From JAPHTQ01 sp050299175 (GTDB lineage Bacteria > Pseudomonadota > Gammaproteobacteria > Thiohalomonadales > Thiohalomonadaceae): a stretch of 47,954 nucleotides of DNA. The position numbers and the translations under genes are program-made. The DNA lies in contig JBNKVM010000008.1 in assembly GCA_050299175.1 (NCBI GenBank), positions 1 through 47,954 of the forward strand, written 5' to 3'. The notes under the pieces are model-generated. The model was not told the DNA's origin and made no database searches. It was given only the letters and a program-made list of their open reading frames with translations. Below are positions 26,275 through 34,809 of the stretch, piece after piece (the first letter of the stretch is position 1; each line of letters opens with the position of its first letter).

Positions 26275-26889
26275 ATGAAGAACATTAATGATCGTACTCT
26301 CGCCCTTGGTGGTGTATTTCAGGCAGCCTGGCTGGTAGATCAGGTCGCACGTACCGGCAAGTTACCGCAGCCGGAATTCGAAACGACTATCGGCAGCCTG
26401 TTTGAATTTTCACCTGTCAGCACCGAGGCGGTATTCGGTTCCCGTTTCGAGATTCGTCGTGGTCTGCAGACCTTAATCGCGCAACTCGAAGCAAAAGAAG
26501 AAAAGCGCAATCTTTATGTCATGCGCTATTCCATTGGCCTACTGATTCTGGAGCGAAAACTGGCAGGCAATTCAAAGATGCTGCAAAAAATCGGCACAGA
26601 CCTGGACAGTACCGGTCATCAGCTGCGCCACTTTGGCCTGACCCACGAAAATGTCATTGCTCATCTCGCCGACATCTATTCACACACCATTAGCACCCTG
26701 ACACCACGCATCATGGTCAGTGGTGAAAATAATCAGCTACAACGTCAGGAAAATGCCAACAAGGTCAGAGCCCTGTTGCTGGCGGGAATACGTGCTGCCG
26801 TGTTATGGCGACAGTGTGGCGGCAATCGCTGGCAGCTCTTCTTCCAGCGCAAGAAGTATCTGCAGCAAGCGAAAGATTTACTGGCATAA
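26275..26889 (+). CDS. hflD: HflD, high-frequency-lysogenization protein homologue
   Basis: The 204-residue, mostly helical protein has DRTLALGGVFQAAWLVDQVA, TIGSLFEFSPVSTEAVFG and YSIGLLILERKLAGNSKMLQ, matching HflD. E. coli HflD is a membrane-associated protein that interferes with lambda CII; its host role is unclear. It follows mnmA by 31 bases, as in E. coli and Pseudomonas, and ends at a strong terminator. In those genomes purB comes next; here comEA on the other strand does, so the synteny block breaks at this point. Confidence 0.93.
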   Translation: MKNINDRTLALGGVFQAAWLVDQVARTGKLPQPEFETTIGSLFEFSPVSTEAVFGSRFEIRRGLQTLIAQLEAKEEKRNLYVMRYSIGLLILERKLAGNSKMLQKIGTDLDSTGHQLRHFGLTHENVIAHLADIYSHTISTLTPRIMVSGENNQLQRQENANKVRALLLAGIRAAVLWRQCGGNRWQLFFQRKKYLQQAKDLLA

Positions 26890-26922
26890 AAAAGGCCGCC
26901 TTCAAGGCGGGCGGCCTTTTTT
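26888..26922. terminator. Bidirectional terminator between hflD and comEA
   Basis: A6-GGCCGCC (26894-26900) pairs with GGCGGCC-T6 (26910-26916). The inner bases GCCTTCAAGGC allow an alternative fold. It serves hflD on the plus strand and comEA on the minus strand. Confidence 0.92.
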
Positions 26923-26939
26923 ATCAATTACCAGGCAAT

Positions 26940-27209
26940 CTACTTGGCTGAATCTTTGACAGATAGTTTGCTTCGATTCTTCTCCAGTAACGATGGCCCA
27001 ACACCTTTAACGCTCATCAAGTCTTCCACTGACTTGAAAGGACCATGCTGCTTGCGATATTCCACAATGGCCTGAGCCCGCTTCTCACCGACACCCTTTA
27101 ACTCAGACGCCAGCATCGAAGCATCAGCGGTATTGATATTGACGCCCCATGCCAGGGAAGAAAACAGGAAACACAAAAACAGGGTGAGGGTTCTAACAAG
27201 ATACATCAT
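26940..27209 (-). CDS. ComEA-like helix-hairpin-helix DNA-binding protein
   Basis: This is a small exported protein: signal peptide MMYLVRTLTLFLCFLFSSLAWG, then a ComEA-type domain with VNINTADASMLASELKGVG, EKRAQAIVEYRKQHGPF and LMSVKGVGPSLLEKNRSKL, two helix-hairpin-helix motifs. ComEA homologues bind incoming DNA in the periplasm during natural transformation. I start at 27209 because GGAGG (complement at 27218-27222) sits eight bases before this ATG; the earlier ATG at 27224 would overlap that site. The mature part is only about 67 residues, so a role other than DNA uptake is possible. It is alone, downstream of pyrF. Confidence 0.9.
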   Translation of the reverse strand: MMYLVRTLTLFLCFLFSSLAWGVNINTADASMLASELKGVGEKRAQAIVEYRKQHGPFKSVEDLMSVKGVGPSLLEKNRSKLSVKDSAK

Positions 27210-27327
27210 TGATACGTCCTCCATTACACGTATAGAACAAGTTTACAGCCTGCCCAGTAAACTTGAGAGAGGAGGTAATGACAAGCGTATCAATGTAGGA
27301 AAAGTCGGTATCTCTCGTCAGAGATCT

Positions 27328-28041
27328 TCAACCATTATTGCCAGACAATTCTGCTTCTATCTTGCCTAATGCTTCCAACGGTTCTGCTGCCCCGGTGATG
27401 GGGCGACCGATAACCAGATAGCTAGAGCCGAGACGCATCGCGTCGGCAGGGGTGGTGATACGGTTCTGATCACCCTTCTCCGACCAGGCAGGACGAATAC
27501 CAGGAGTCACCAGATTGAATGTCTCCGGCACACTCTGGCGCAACATCTCCACTTCCTTGGGAGAACAAACAACACCATCCAGACTAGCTGTATGGGCCAA
27601 CATGGCAAGACGTTGTACATTTTCCGCAGGCGTACCGCTCAACCCCACCTGCTCGATATCCTCCTGCCCCATACTGGTGAGTATCGTTACACCGATGAGT
27701 AGCGGTTTTACGCTAGAATTGTCGACCGCCTCACGTGCGGCCTCCATCATCTTCCTGCCTCCCAATGTGTGGACATTAATCATCCACACACCCAGGTCAG
27801 CAGCGGAACGACATGCACCAGCGACGGTGTTGGGAATATCGTGAAATTTCAGATCGAGAAAAATGTCATAACCGAGCGCAGCGATCTTCTCTACTAACTG
27901 TGGTCCGCTACGGGTAAACATCTCCTTGCCGATCTTTAAGCGGCATCGCGTCGGGTCGAGCCGTTGCACCAGTTCCAGCGCTTGCTTCTCTTCAGGAAAA
28001 TCGAGGGCCACGATTACCGGGGATGTCACTTTATCAGTCAT
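27328..28041 (-). CDS. pyrF: Orotidine 5'-phosphate decarboxylase
   Basis: PyrF makes UMP from OMP, the last step of pyrimidine synthesis. The 237-residue TIM-barrel protein has PVIVALDFPEEKQALELVQ, CRLKIGKEMFTRSGP, the catalytic FLDLKFHDIPNTVAGACR with its Lys and two Asp, VNVHTLGG-like INVHTLGGRKMM, and the C-terminal phosphate loop YLVIGRPITGA. It lies after lapA-lapB as in E. coli, but a palindromic repeat element fills most of the 158-base gap to lapB. Confidence 0.97.
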   Translation of the reverse strand: MTDKVTSPVIVALDFPEEKQALELVQRLDPTRCRLKIGKEMFTRSGPQLVEKIAALGYDIFLDLKFHDIPNTVAGACRSAADLGVWMINVHTLGGRKMMEAAREAVDNSSVKPLLIGVTILTSMGQEDIEQVGLSGTPAENVQRLAMLAHTASLDGVVCSPKEVEMLRQSVPETFNLVTPGIRPAWSEKGDQNRITTPADAMRLGSSYLVIGRPITGAAEPLEALGKIEAELSGNNG

Positions 28042-28074
28042 GCAATTTCTCTCAAAAAGTTCGGTTCAATATTG

Positions 28075-28198
28075 CTTAAAATTAGCGAGCAAAGACGAGA
28101 CAAGGCAAAAATGGGCGAAAAAGCGGAGTTTACGTATAGTAAATGAGCATTTTGAGCCCATTTTTAACACCGTATCGTTGAAGCGCAGCAATTTTAAG
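28075..28198. repeat. Palindromic dispersed element, copy A
   Basis: Nested inverted repeats: outer CTTAAAATT (28075-28083) with AATTTTAAG (28190-28198); middle AAAAATGGGC (28107-28116) with GCCCATTTTT (28156-28165); inner TTTAC (28129-28133) with GTAAA (28139-28143). Segments GAGACAAGGC (28097-28106), AGCGGAGTTTAC (28122-28133), TAGTAAATGAG (28137-28147) and AACACCGTATC (28166-28176) are identical in copy B at 44403-44545, while the middle and most of the outer arms differ. It fills the lapB-pyrF gap, starting one base after the lapB stop. Confidence 0.85.
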
Positions 28199-28199
28199 T

Positions 28200-29372
28200 T
28201 TATTCACCTTCGATTCCGTGGATAGGTTTAATACTCCCCCACTGCTTACAACTCGGACACTGCCATTGCAGTGTGCGGGTAGTGTAACCACAGTGGCCAC
28301 ATTGATAGACCGGCTTGCCTTCCAGGAGCATGTGGATAACATCGCGCAGTGCACTCAGCTCGGTACCACAGGAAGAAGCTTCATCAATGCTGCGTAGCTC
28401 CAGCAGATAATCGAGAGCACGCAATGACGGGCGCTTGCGCAAAGATTCATGCAGCAGGGTGATTGCCTGGTGTTTCATCCCGTGGTCGCTCATCTGCTGT
28501 GACAGAGCAAGCAATAGACTAATCCCCTGCTCCTTGCTGCTGAGGAAACGCAGGTATTGCAGGTACTCATCCTGCTGCCCCAGCTGCTCGTAGCAAAGAC
28601 GCAATGGTTTGACGATCAATGGCAGATAGGCCGGGTCCTGAGTCTCCACCCGTTTGTAGGCGCGAATCGCCTGCTTGGTTTTTTGCTGACGCTGAACGAT
28701 CTCTGCTTCAAGCAGACTGGCACGAACGCAGTTGTTGTCTTCAACGAATGCCCGCGCGAGCATTTTCTCTGCCCGGTTGAGTTCGCTATTTTTCATCGCC
28801 TGCTCGGCAATCTCGCAGTAGTAATGGGCAATCACCGGCGAGTAGGCTTTATCGCGCTTACCATTCAGTTGCCGTGCGACATCAATCGCTTTATCCCACT
28901 CTTTTTCCTGCTGATAGATGTCCAGCAGCTGACGGCGACTTGGTGCGGAGTAGTGATAATCGTCGCTCAATTCGTGGAACAGACTCTCGGCACGATCCAG
29001 CAAACCGGCACGCATGTAATCGAGACCTAGTTCATAAAGTGCTTTACGCCGCTGTTCGCGAGAAAGCATTGGTCGAGCCATCAGATTCTGGTGAATACGA
29101 ATAGCGCGATCGGTTTCACCTCGGCGCAGGAACAAACTGGCCAGGGCAAACTGAATCTCGATGGTTTCACTGTCCGCTTCAGACATGCGGATGAAAACTT
29201 CCAGCGCCTGATCCGGCTGTTCCTCGAGAAGGTAATTCAGGCCTTTAAAGTATTCGCTGGAGAGCGGTGGGCAACCTGCTGCTTCATTGCGCCGACGCAA
29301 ACCCCGTCGGCCGATCCACCAGCCCGACAGTGCTGCGATTGGCAACAGAAGAAAGAGCAGCTCGATACCCAT
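28200..29372 (-). CDS. lapB: LPS assembly regulator LapB
   Basis: LapB (YciM) is an inner-membrane protein that brings LpxC to FtsH for degradation and so limits LPS synthesis. The 390-residue protein has an N-terminal membrane anchor (GIELLFLLLPIAALSGWWIG), a series of TPR repeats from about residue 45 to 340 (for example RGETDRAIRIHQNLMARP and NYLLEEQPDQALEVFIRM), and a C-terminal rubredoxin-like zinc ribbon with CGHCGY and CPSCKQWG. All essential parts are present. It starts 3 bases after the lapA stop. Confidence 0.96.
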   Translation of the reverse strand: MGIELLFLLLPIAALSGWWIGRRGLRRRNEAAGCPPLSSEYFKGLNYLLEEQPDQALEVFIRMSEADSETIEIQFALASLFLRRGETDRAIRIHQNLMARPMLSREQRRKALYELGLDYMRAGLLDRAESLFHELSDDYHYSAPSRRQLLDIYQQEKEWDKAIDVARQLNGKRDKAYSPVIAHYYCEIAEQAMKNSELNRAEKMLARAFVEDNNCVRASLLEAEIVQRQQKTKQAIRAYKRVETQDPAYLPLIVKPLRLCYEQLGQQDEYLQYLRFLSSKEQGISLLLALSQQMSDHGMKHQAITLLHESLRKRPSLRALDYLLELRSIDEASSCGTELSALRDVIHMLLEGKPVYQCGHCGYTTRTLQWQCPSCKQWGSIKPIHGIEGE

Positions 29373-29375
29373 GAC

Positions 29376-29669
29376 TTAGTACTGTCCCTTGATCGGGATC
29401 TCGCGCAGATTCTTCACCTCCTGCTCACTCAGCGTCAGGCGTTTACGCAACTTTGAAGCTTCGCGTTTTGCCCGCAGAGCAAGATGGAGAGAAATCGTCA
29501 GTCCCAGCACGACACCGATCGCCAATGCGACATAGAGCAATAGCGCCAGTGAAATATTGACCTGGGAAAAATAGAAGTCAAAAACGACAGCATCGGCATT
29601 GAGCCGAGCAAAGAGCACGCCAATCATGACGAGCAGGAAGAGAATGATGGAGAAAATGGCACGTTTCAT
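29376..29669 (-). CDS. lapA: LPS assembly protein LapA
   Basis: LapA (DUF1049, YciS) is a small partner of LapB. The 97-residue protein has two membrane segments (about 4-20 and 42-65, with SLALLLYVALAIGVVLGLTI) and a charged C-terminal helix (LALRAKREASKLRKRLTLSE) likely to form a coiled coil. It lies 107 bases downstream of ihfB; that gap holds an imperfect CTGGCA/TGCCAG hairpin but no clear terminator, so transcription from rpsA-ihfB may continue into lapAB. Confidence 0.94.
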   Translation of the reverse strand: MKRAIFSIILFLLVMIGVLFARLNADAVVFDFYFSQVNISLALLLYVALAIGVVLGLTISLHLALRAKREASKLRKRLTLSEQEVKNLREIPIKGQY

Positions 29670-29776
29670 AGCGCCACTCTAGTCGATTCACGGGTCATTG
29701 TGAACACACTGCGGCTGTGTACCGCAAAGGAATCTGCAATTGCTCTGGCATCGAACTGCCAGGGCCGGGAATCAGC

Positions 29777-30094
29777 TCAGGCTGACTCCTGTTGGATCAC
29801 GTTGCCCTGCTGCAAGCCATTATTGACTCGTTCACGCAACTCCTTCCCAGGTTTAAAATGGGGGACATACTTGGAACCCAGTGAAACGGCCTCGCCAGTT
29901 TTCGGATTGCGTCCCATACGCGGTGGACGATAGTGCAGGGAAAAGCTACCAAAGCCGCGGATTTCAATCCGTTCGCCATTGGCCAATGAATGCGCCATGG
30001 TTTCCAGCACAGTTTTCACTGCCAACTCGACATCTTTATAGGCCAGTTGAGACTGCTTTCGTGAAAGTATTTCAATCAGCTCAGATTTTGTCAT
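29777..30094 (-). CDS. ihfB: Integration host factor beta subunit
   Basis: IhfB pairs with IhfA to bend DNA at specific sites. The 105-residue protein shows MTKSELIEILSRKQSQLAYK, the GERIEIRGFGSFSLHYRPPR segment with the beta-arm, the GRNPKTGEAV tip carrying the intercalating Pro, and VPHFKPGKELRERVN. The position just after rpsA is conserved among gammaproteobacteria. A hairpin separates it from rpsA. Confidence 0.97.
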   Translation of the reverse strand: MTKSELIEILSRKQSQLAYKDVELAVKTVLETMAHSLANGERIEIRGFGSFSLHYRPPRMGRNPKTGEAVSLGSKYVPHFKPGKELRERVNNGLQQGNVIQQESA

Positions 30095-30116
30095 AGCGCT
30101 TCCCGTGGCAAAGATG

Positions 30117-30144
30117 GAAAAGGGCCTGCCGAGGCAGGCCCTTT
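30117..30144 (-). terminator. Terminator or attenuator after rpsA
   Basis: AAAGGGCCTGCC facing GGCAGGCCCTTT forms a strong stem 9 bases past the rpsA stop, followed on the minus strand by TTTT. The short T-run and the ihfB gene 23 bases further on suggest partial termination. Confidence 0.65.
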
Positions 30145-30152
30145 ACACCGTT

Positions 30153-31826
30153 TTAGTCGTCCTGGTTTTCCATCTGCTCCTTCAGCAGGTCACCCAGAGT
30201 CGGGTTAACCGGTGCGGAGCGTTTGTAGTCCTGAACCGCTTCGTGCTCTTCATCGTTGTCTTTCGCCTTGATGGAGAGGTTGATGGTGCGGTTTTTGCGA
30301 TCCACGCCGATAAACTTGGCTTCGATCTCTTCACCTTCCTTGATCAGCGTGCGGGCATCTTCTACACGGTCACGGGAAAGTTCAGAGGCACGCAGATAAC
30401 CTTCTACGCTCTCGGCCAGGTCAATCACAGCGCCCTTGGCATCGACTTCACGCACGGTACCACGGACGATGCTTCCCTTCTGGTTGGCAGCAACGAAGTT
30501 GGAGAACGGATCCTGTTCCATTTGTTTGATGCCGAGGGAGATACGCTCACGCTCAGGATCGATGGCGAGGATAACCGCTTCGACTTCATCACCTTTCTTG
30601 AAGCCGTGTACAGCGTCTTCACCGCCTTCCTGCCAGGAGATGTCGGACATGTGCACCAGACCATCGATACCACCGTCCAGGCCGATGAAAATACCGAAAT
30701 CGGTGATCGACTTGATGGTGCCAGAAACTTTGTCGCCCTTGTTGTGGCTGCCAGCGAACTCTTCCCACGGATTCGGTACACACTGCTTCATGCCGAGAGA
30801 GATGCGGCGACGCTCAGCGTCGATATCGAGAACCATAACTTCGGTCTCGTCACCCAGCTGAACCACCTTGGACGGATGAATGTTCTTGTTGGTCCAATCC
30901 ATTTCGGAGACGTGAACCAGACCTTCAACACCCTCTTCGATCTCAACAAAGCAGCCGTAGTCGGTGAGGTTGGTAACCTTACCGAACAGGCGGGTGCCTT
31001 CCGGATAACGACGAGTGATATCTTCCCACGGATCCTCGCCCATCTGCTTGAGGCCGAGAGAAACACGATTGCGGTCGCGGTCAAACTTAAGCACCTTAAC
31101 TTCGATCTCATCGCCAACATTGACGATTTCGCTCGGATGCTTAACACGCTTCCACGCCATGTCGGTGATGTGCAGCAGGCCATCGATACCGCCGAGGTCA
31201 ACGAACGCACCGTAGTCGGTGAGGTTCTTGACGATACCCTTGACCACCTGACCATCTTCCAGATTGGCCAGCAGCGCATCACGCTCTTCACTACTCTCGG
31301 TTTCAACCACAGCGCGACGGGAAACAACCACGTTGTTACGCTTGCGATCGAGCTTGATAACCTTGAATTCGAGATCCTTGCCTTCCAGGTATGCGGTATC
31401 GCGTACCGGGCGGACATCCACCAGGGAGCCGGGCAGGAAGGCACGGATGTCCTGCAATTCGACTGTGAAACCGCCTTTAACCTTGTCGATAATACGACCG
31501 GTTACGGTTTCATCTGCATCATGTGCTTTCTCCAGACGAATCCACGATTCGGCACGCTTGGCCTTCTCACGGGAAAGTCGGGTTGCACCAAAGCCGTCTT
31601 CCACTGCTTCCAGGGCAACATCAACCTGATCGCCGACAGCGACCTCGATCTCACCCTTATCATTGCGGAATTGTTCTACCGGAATCATGCCCTCAGATTT
31701 GAGGCCGGCATTGACGACGACTACATCTGAGCCTACGGAAACGACGGTGCCGGACACAATGGAACCGGGACGCATCTGAGTATCAACAAGGCTCTGTTCA
31801 AAAAGTTCTGCAAAGCTTTCGCTCAT
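30153..31826 (-). CDS. rpsA: 30S ribosomal protein S1
   Basis: S1 delivers structured mRNAs to the 30S subunit. The 557-residue protein has six S1 repeats, as in E. coli: an early pair that binds the ribosome (PGSIVSGTVVSVGSDVVVVN, then ETVTGRIIDKVKGGFTVEL), then four RNA-binding repeats with GAFVDLGGIDGLLHITDM, GCFVEIEEGVEGLVHVSEM, GIFIGLDGGIDGLVHMSDI and GAVIDLAESVEGYLRASEL. S1 usually represses its own translation through the leader; the 101-base cmk-rpsA gap is where that would occur. Order cmk-rpsA-ihfB is conserved. Confidence 0.98.
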   Translation of the reverse strand: MSESFAELFEQSLVDTQMRPGSIVSGTVVSVGSDVVVVNAGLKSEGMIPVEQFRNDKGEIEVAVGDQVDVALEAVEDGFGATRLSREKAKRAESWIRLEKAHDADETVTGRIIDKVKGGFTVELQDIRAFLPGSLVDVRPVRDTAYLEGKDLEFKVIKLDRKRNNVVVSRRAVVETESSEERDALLANLEDGQVVKGIVKNLTDYGAFVDLGGIDGLLHITDMAWKRVKHPSEIVNVGDEIEVKVLKFDRDRNRVSLGLKQMGEDPWEDITRRYPEGTRLFGKVTNLTDYGCFVEIEEGVEGLVHVSEMDWTNKNIHPSKVVQLGDETEVMVLDIDAERRRISLGMKQCVPNPWEEFAGSHNKGDKVSGTIKSITDFGIFIGLDGGIDGLVHMSDISWQEGGEDAVHGFKKGDEVEAVILAIDPERERISLGIKQMEQDPFSNFVAANQKGSIVRGTVREVDAKGAVIDLAESVEGYLRASELSRDRVEDARTLIKEGEEIEAKFIGVDRKNRTINLSIKAKDNDEEHEAVQDYKRSAPVNPTLGDLLKEQMENQDD

Positions 31827-31927
31827 CGCTTGGTAACCTGAAATGAAAAAACCGCGCTGCCATCAAATAAAACCGGCAAGGCGGGTTGTTGGTTGCAATC
31901 TATGCGCAGGCTTGTGCCTGTGCCCCA

Positions 31928-32611
31928 TTAGCGGTGGAATTCACTACAGTGCGAATAGACCTCACTGAACACCTCTTCGATACTCATGTGGGAGGTATCG
32001 ATGGTAATGGCATCCGCCGCCGCCCTGAGCGGAGAGACCGCCCGCGACCGATCTCGCTGGTCACGCTGCTCTATCTCCTCGATCAGACTGCGCAGACTAG
32101 CACCGAACCCCTTTTGTTTCAACTGCTTATAACGCCTTTCTGCGCGAACTTCGGCTGAGGCATCAAGAAAAAATTTATGCGCTGCCAAGGGAAAGACGGT
32201 GGTACCCATATCACGACCATCGGCGATCAGTCCCGGAGCCACGGCGAAGTCCCGCTGGCGCTGCAAAAGCGCTTCACGCAGTGCCGGCAGGGCTGCTACC
32301 CGAGAGGCATTTTCACCCGCCTGCTCGGTGCGGATATCGTTGGTAACATCCTGTTTTTCCAGAATTATCTTTATCTCTCCACCATCCTGGGCAAGAAATT
32401 CCACATCCAGTTCCCGGCCAATCGCCGCGACCGCTGCTTCGTCTTCCAGCGCCAACCCACGATTCAGGGACGCCAGCGCGGTGAGGCGATAGAGCGCCCC
32501 ACTGTCGAGCAGGTGCCAGCCCAGTTTCTGGGCCAGAAGATGACTAATGGTGCCTTTACCGACCCCGCTGGGGCCATCGACGGTGATGACGGGGATGCTG
32601 TTTTCGCCCAT
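31928..32611 (-). CDS. cmk: Cytidylate kinase
   Basis: Cmk phosphorylates CMP and dCMP. The 227-residue protein has the P-loop VITVDGPSGVGKGTISHLLA (residues 8-27), the LLDSGALYRLTAL segment, the LIADGRDMGTTVFP nucleotide-binding stretch and the lid RDQRDRSRAVSPLR. Its ATG overlaps the aroA stop by one base (TAATG), so it is translationally coupled to aroA. Confidence 0.97.
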   Translation of the reverse strand: MGENSIPVITVDGPSGVGKGTISHLLAQKLGWHLLDSGALYRLTALASLNRGLALEDEAAVAAIGRELDVEFLAQDGGEIKIILEKQDVTNDIRTEQAGENASRVAALPALREALLQRQRDFAVAPGLIADGRDMGTTVFPLAAHKFFLDASAEVRAERRYKQLKQKGFGASLRSLIEEIEQRDQRDRSRAVSPLRAAADAITIDTSHMSIEEVFSEVYSHCSEFHR

Positions 32612-33933
32612 TACTCCTGCCCCTCGCTAATCGTGAGACCCGCCTTTCGGGCAAGCTCGACGAAACCGGGGAAAGAGGTGTTGACGTTGGCGCAGTCATT
32701 AATGGTGATCGGGCCTGTAGCTCGCAGTGCGGCCATAGCAAAGGACATGGCGATGCGATGGTCGCCGTGGCTGTCGACCCGACCGCTGCCGATAGGTCCG
32801 CCCTGGATCACGATACCGTCCGGGGTCGGTTTGGCGTCCACACCCAGTGCGATAAGTCCGTCAGCCATCACCTGAATGCGGTCCGATTCTTTCACTCGCA
32901 GTTCCTCGGCACCGGTCAGGACGGTCTCGCCTTCGGCACAGGCCGCAGCGACAAATAGCGCCGGGAATTCATCGATCGCCAGCGGCACCTGATCTTCAGG
33001 AATACGGATGCCCTTCAACTTACTGGCACGGATACGGATATCGGCCACCGGCTCTCCGCCGACTTCCTGCTCGTTATCTACCGTGAGGTCCGCGCCCATC
33101 AGGCGCAGGATATTGATTACACCGATGCGGGTCGGGTTGATCCCCACATGCTGCAGGGTCACGTCGGAGCCTTCGGCGATCGCCGCACCGACCATAAAGA
33201 AGGTGGCGGAAGAGATATCGGCGGGGACATCGATATTGGTGGCGGTCAGTTTGCCGCCCGGTTCAACGCAGGCTGTCGCAGCATTCACCTTCACCGGATA
33301 ACCAAAGCCGCGCAGCATACGCTCTGTGTGATCCCGGGTCGGCGCCGGTTCGGTGACACAGGTGGGAGAGTCGGCGTAGAGCCCAGCCAGCAGCAGGCAG
33401 GATTTCACCTGGGCCGAGGCCATCGGCATTTGATAATCGACACCGTGTAATGGCTGCCCACCGTGAACTTTCAGTGGCGGAGTCCCTGTTTCAGTGGTTC
33501 CCACTTTTGCCCCCATTAGCGCCAGTGGTTCGGTCACCCGTTTCATCGGTCGCTTGGAGAGCGAGGCATCACCATGCATCTCTACATCAAAACTTTGACC
33601 CGCCATCAGCCCGGAGAGCAGACGCATCGAGGTACCGGAATTACCCAGATCGAGCGGTTTGCTCGGCGCCTTCAACCCATGCAGACCAACACCCTGTATC
33701 GTCACCCTGCCCTGCTCGGGTCCTGAAATCTGTACGCCCATATCGCGAAACGCCTGCAGGGTGGCCAAGCTGTCTTCCCCTTCAAGAAAACCCGTGACCT
33801 CGGTTGTTCCCTCGGCCAGTGATCCGAGCATGATGGAACGGTGGGAGATCGATTTGTCGCCGGGAACGCGCAGCGCGCCGGTAAGCGAACCGCCGGGCTG
33901 CACGGTATAGATAACGTTCTTGTCTGAACTCAT
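32611..33933 (-). CDS. aroA: EPSP synthase
   Basis: AroA joins shikimate 3-phosphate and PEP in the sixth step of the shikimate pathway. The 440-residue protein has LRVPGDKSISHRSIMLGSLA, DLGNSGTSMRLLSGLMAGQ, AQVKSCLLLAGLYA and VKESDRIQVMADGL, all conserved. The LGNSGTSMRLL version of the substrate loop differs from the E. coli LGNAGTAMRPL. Here aroA is a stand-alone gene starting 5 bases after tyrA; in Pseudomonas the two are one fused gene. Confidence 0.97.
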   Translation of the reverse strand: MSSDKNVIYTVQPGGSLTGALRVPGDKSISHRSIMLGSLAEGTTEVTGFLEGEDSLATLQAFRDMGVQISGPEQGRVTIQGVGLHGLKAPSKPLDLGNSGTSMRLLSGLMAGQSFDVEMHGDASLSKRPMKRVTEPLALMGAKVGTTETGTPPLKVHGGQPLHGVDYQMPMASAQVKSCLLLAGLYADSPTCVTEPAPTRDHTERMLRGFGYPVKVNAATACVEPGGKLTATNIDVPADISSATFFMVGAAIAEGSDVTLQHVGINPTRIGVINILRLMGADLTVDNEQEVGGEPVADIRIRASKLKGIRIPEDQVPLAIDEFPALFVAAACAEGETVLTGAEELRVKESDRIQVMADGLIALGVDAKPTPDGIVIQGGPIGSGRVDSHGDHRIAMSFAMAALRATGPITINDCANVNTSFPGFVELARKAGLTISEGQE

Positions 33934-33938
33934 TGGAT

Positions 33939-34808
33939 TTAACAGTTCTTTTCGCAGTAATCGTCGCGAGCCGTTTTGGCTCGGGTAAAGGTGTCGAGCA
34001 GTGCCTTGCTGTCACCGCTTTCAATCGCTTTCGCCAGAGTCTGCAACTCATCATCGAAACGGCGCAGCATCTTCAACAACGCTTCACGGTTATTGAGACA
34101 GATGTCATGCCACATCTGCGGATTGCTTGAGGCGATACGGGTAAAGTCACGGAAACCACCGGCGGCATAACGGAAGATATCGTCGTGATCCTCCAACCGC
34201 GCCAGGGTATCGACCAGAGTAAAAGCCAACATGTGTGGCAGATGACTGGTCGCGGCCAACACCTCATCGTGGTGTTCGACACTCATCTCGGTCACTTCGG
34301 CACCAGCCTGTTGCCACATCGCACGTACCGCGCTGACCGCATCGGGATCACTGTCCTCATCAGGCGTCAGGATCACTCGCCGTTGCTGGAACAGATCGTC
34401 CAGCGCAGCTTCCACCCCACTCTGTTCCGTCCCGGCGATGGGATGGCCGGGGATGAAACGGGGCGGCACGATACCGAATACCTTGCGTGCTGCCTCGATC
34501 ACCGATCCCTTGGTGCTGCCCACATCGGTGACGATAGCCTGCGCACCAAGGTGCGGTTTCATCGCCGTCAGTATCTCTTCCATTGCCCCGACCGGTACGC
34601 CGATCACGATAATATTGGCATCCTTCACCGCTGCAGCGAGATCGGTTTCTGCCCGATCAATCACACCCAGTGTTTTCGCCTTTTGCAGCTGTTCGGCATT
34701 GCGTCCCCAGCCGACGATCTCGTCACAGGTATCGGCGGCCTTCAGCGCTCGCGCCAGCGAACCGCCGATCAGGCCAACACCGATAACACTGAGGCGCTTA
34801 ATCGTCAT
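33939..34808 (-). CDS. tyrA: Prephenate dehydrogenase, monofunctional
   Basis: TyrA oxidatively decarboxylates prephenate toward tyrosine. I start at the ATG at 34808 (MTIKRLSVIGVGLIGGSLAR), one base after the DAHP synthase stop, giving 289 residues; the longer frame begins with TTG inside the upstream gene. Visible are the NAD loop GVGLIGGSLARAL, the FIPGHPIAGTEQSGV stretch with the catalytic His, and the C-terminal helical dimerisation region. There is no chorismate mutase or EPSP synthase fusion and no obvious C-terminal ACT domain, so feedback control may lie with the adjacent DAHP synthase. Confidence 0.94.
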   Translation of the reverse strand: MTIKRLSVIGVGLIGGSLARALKAADTCDEIVGWGRNAEQLQKAKTLGVIDRAETDLAAAVKDANIIVIGVPVGAMEEILTAMKPHLGAQAIVTDVGSTKGSVIEAARKVFGIVPPRFIPGHPIAGTEQSGVEAALDDLFQQRRVILTPDEDSDPDAVSAVRAMWQQAGAEVTEMSVEHHDEVLAATSHLPHMLAFTLVDTLARLEDHDDIFRYAAGGFRDFTRIASSNPQMWHDICLNNREALLKMLRRFDDELQTLAKAIESGDSKALLDTFTRAKTARDDYCEKNC

Positions 34809-34809
34809 C

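Noticed and set aside
26288..26889. Phage-related function suggested by the hflD name
   Set aside because: HflD is a conserved core gene beside mnmA; there are no prophage genes in the window.
29700..29933. 77-codon plus-strand frame between lapA and ihfB
   Set aside because: It runs antisense into ihfB and shows no domain or ribosome site.
30105..31730. 541-codon plus-strand open frame opposite rpsA
   Set aside because: It is the mirror of the repeated S1 domains; its apparent internal repeats are explained by rpsA itself.
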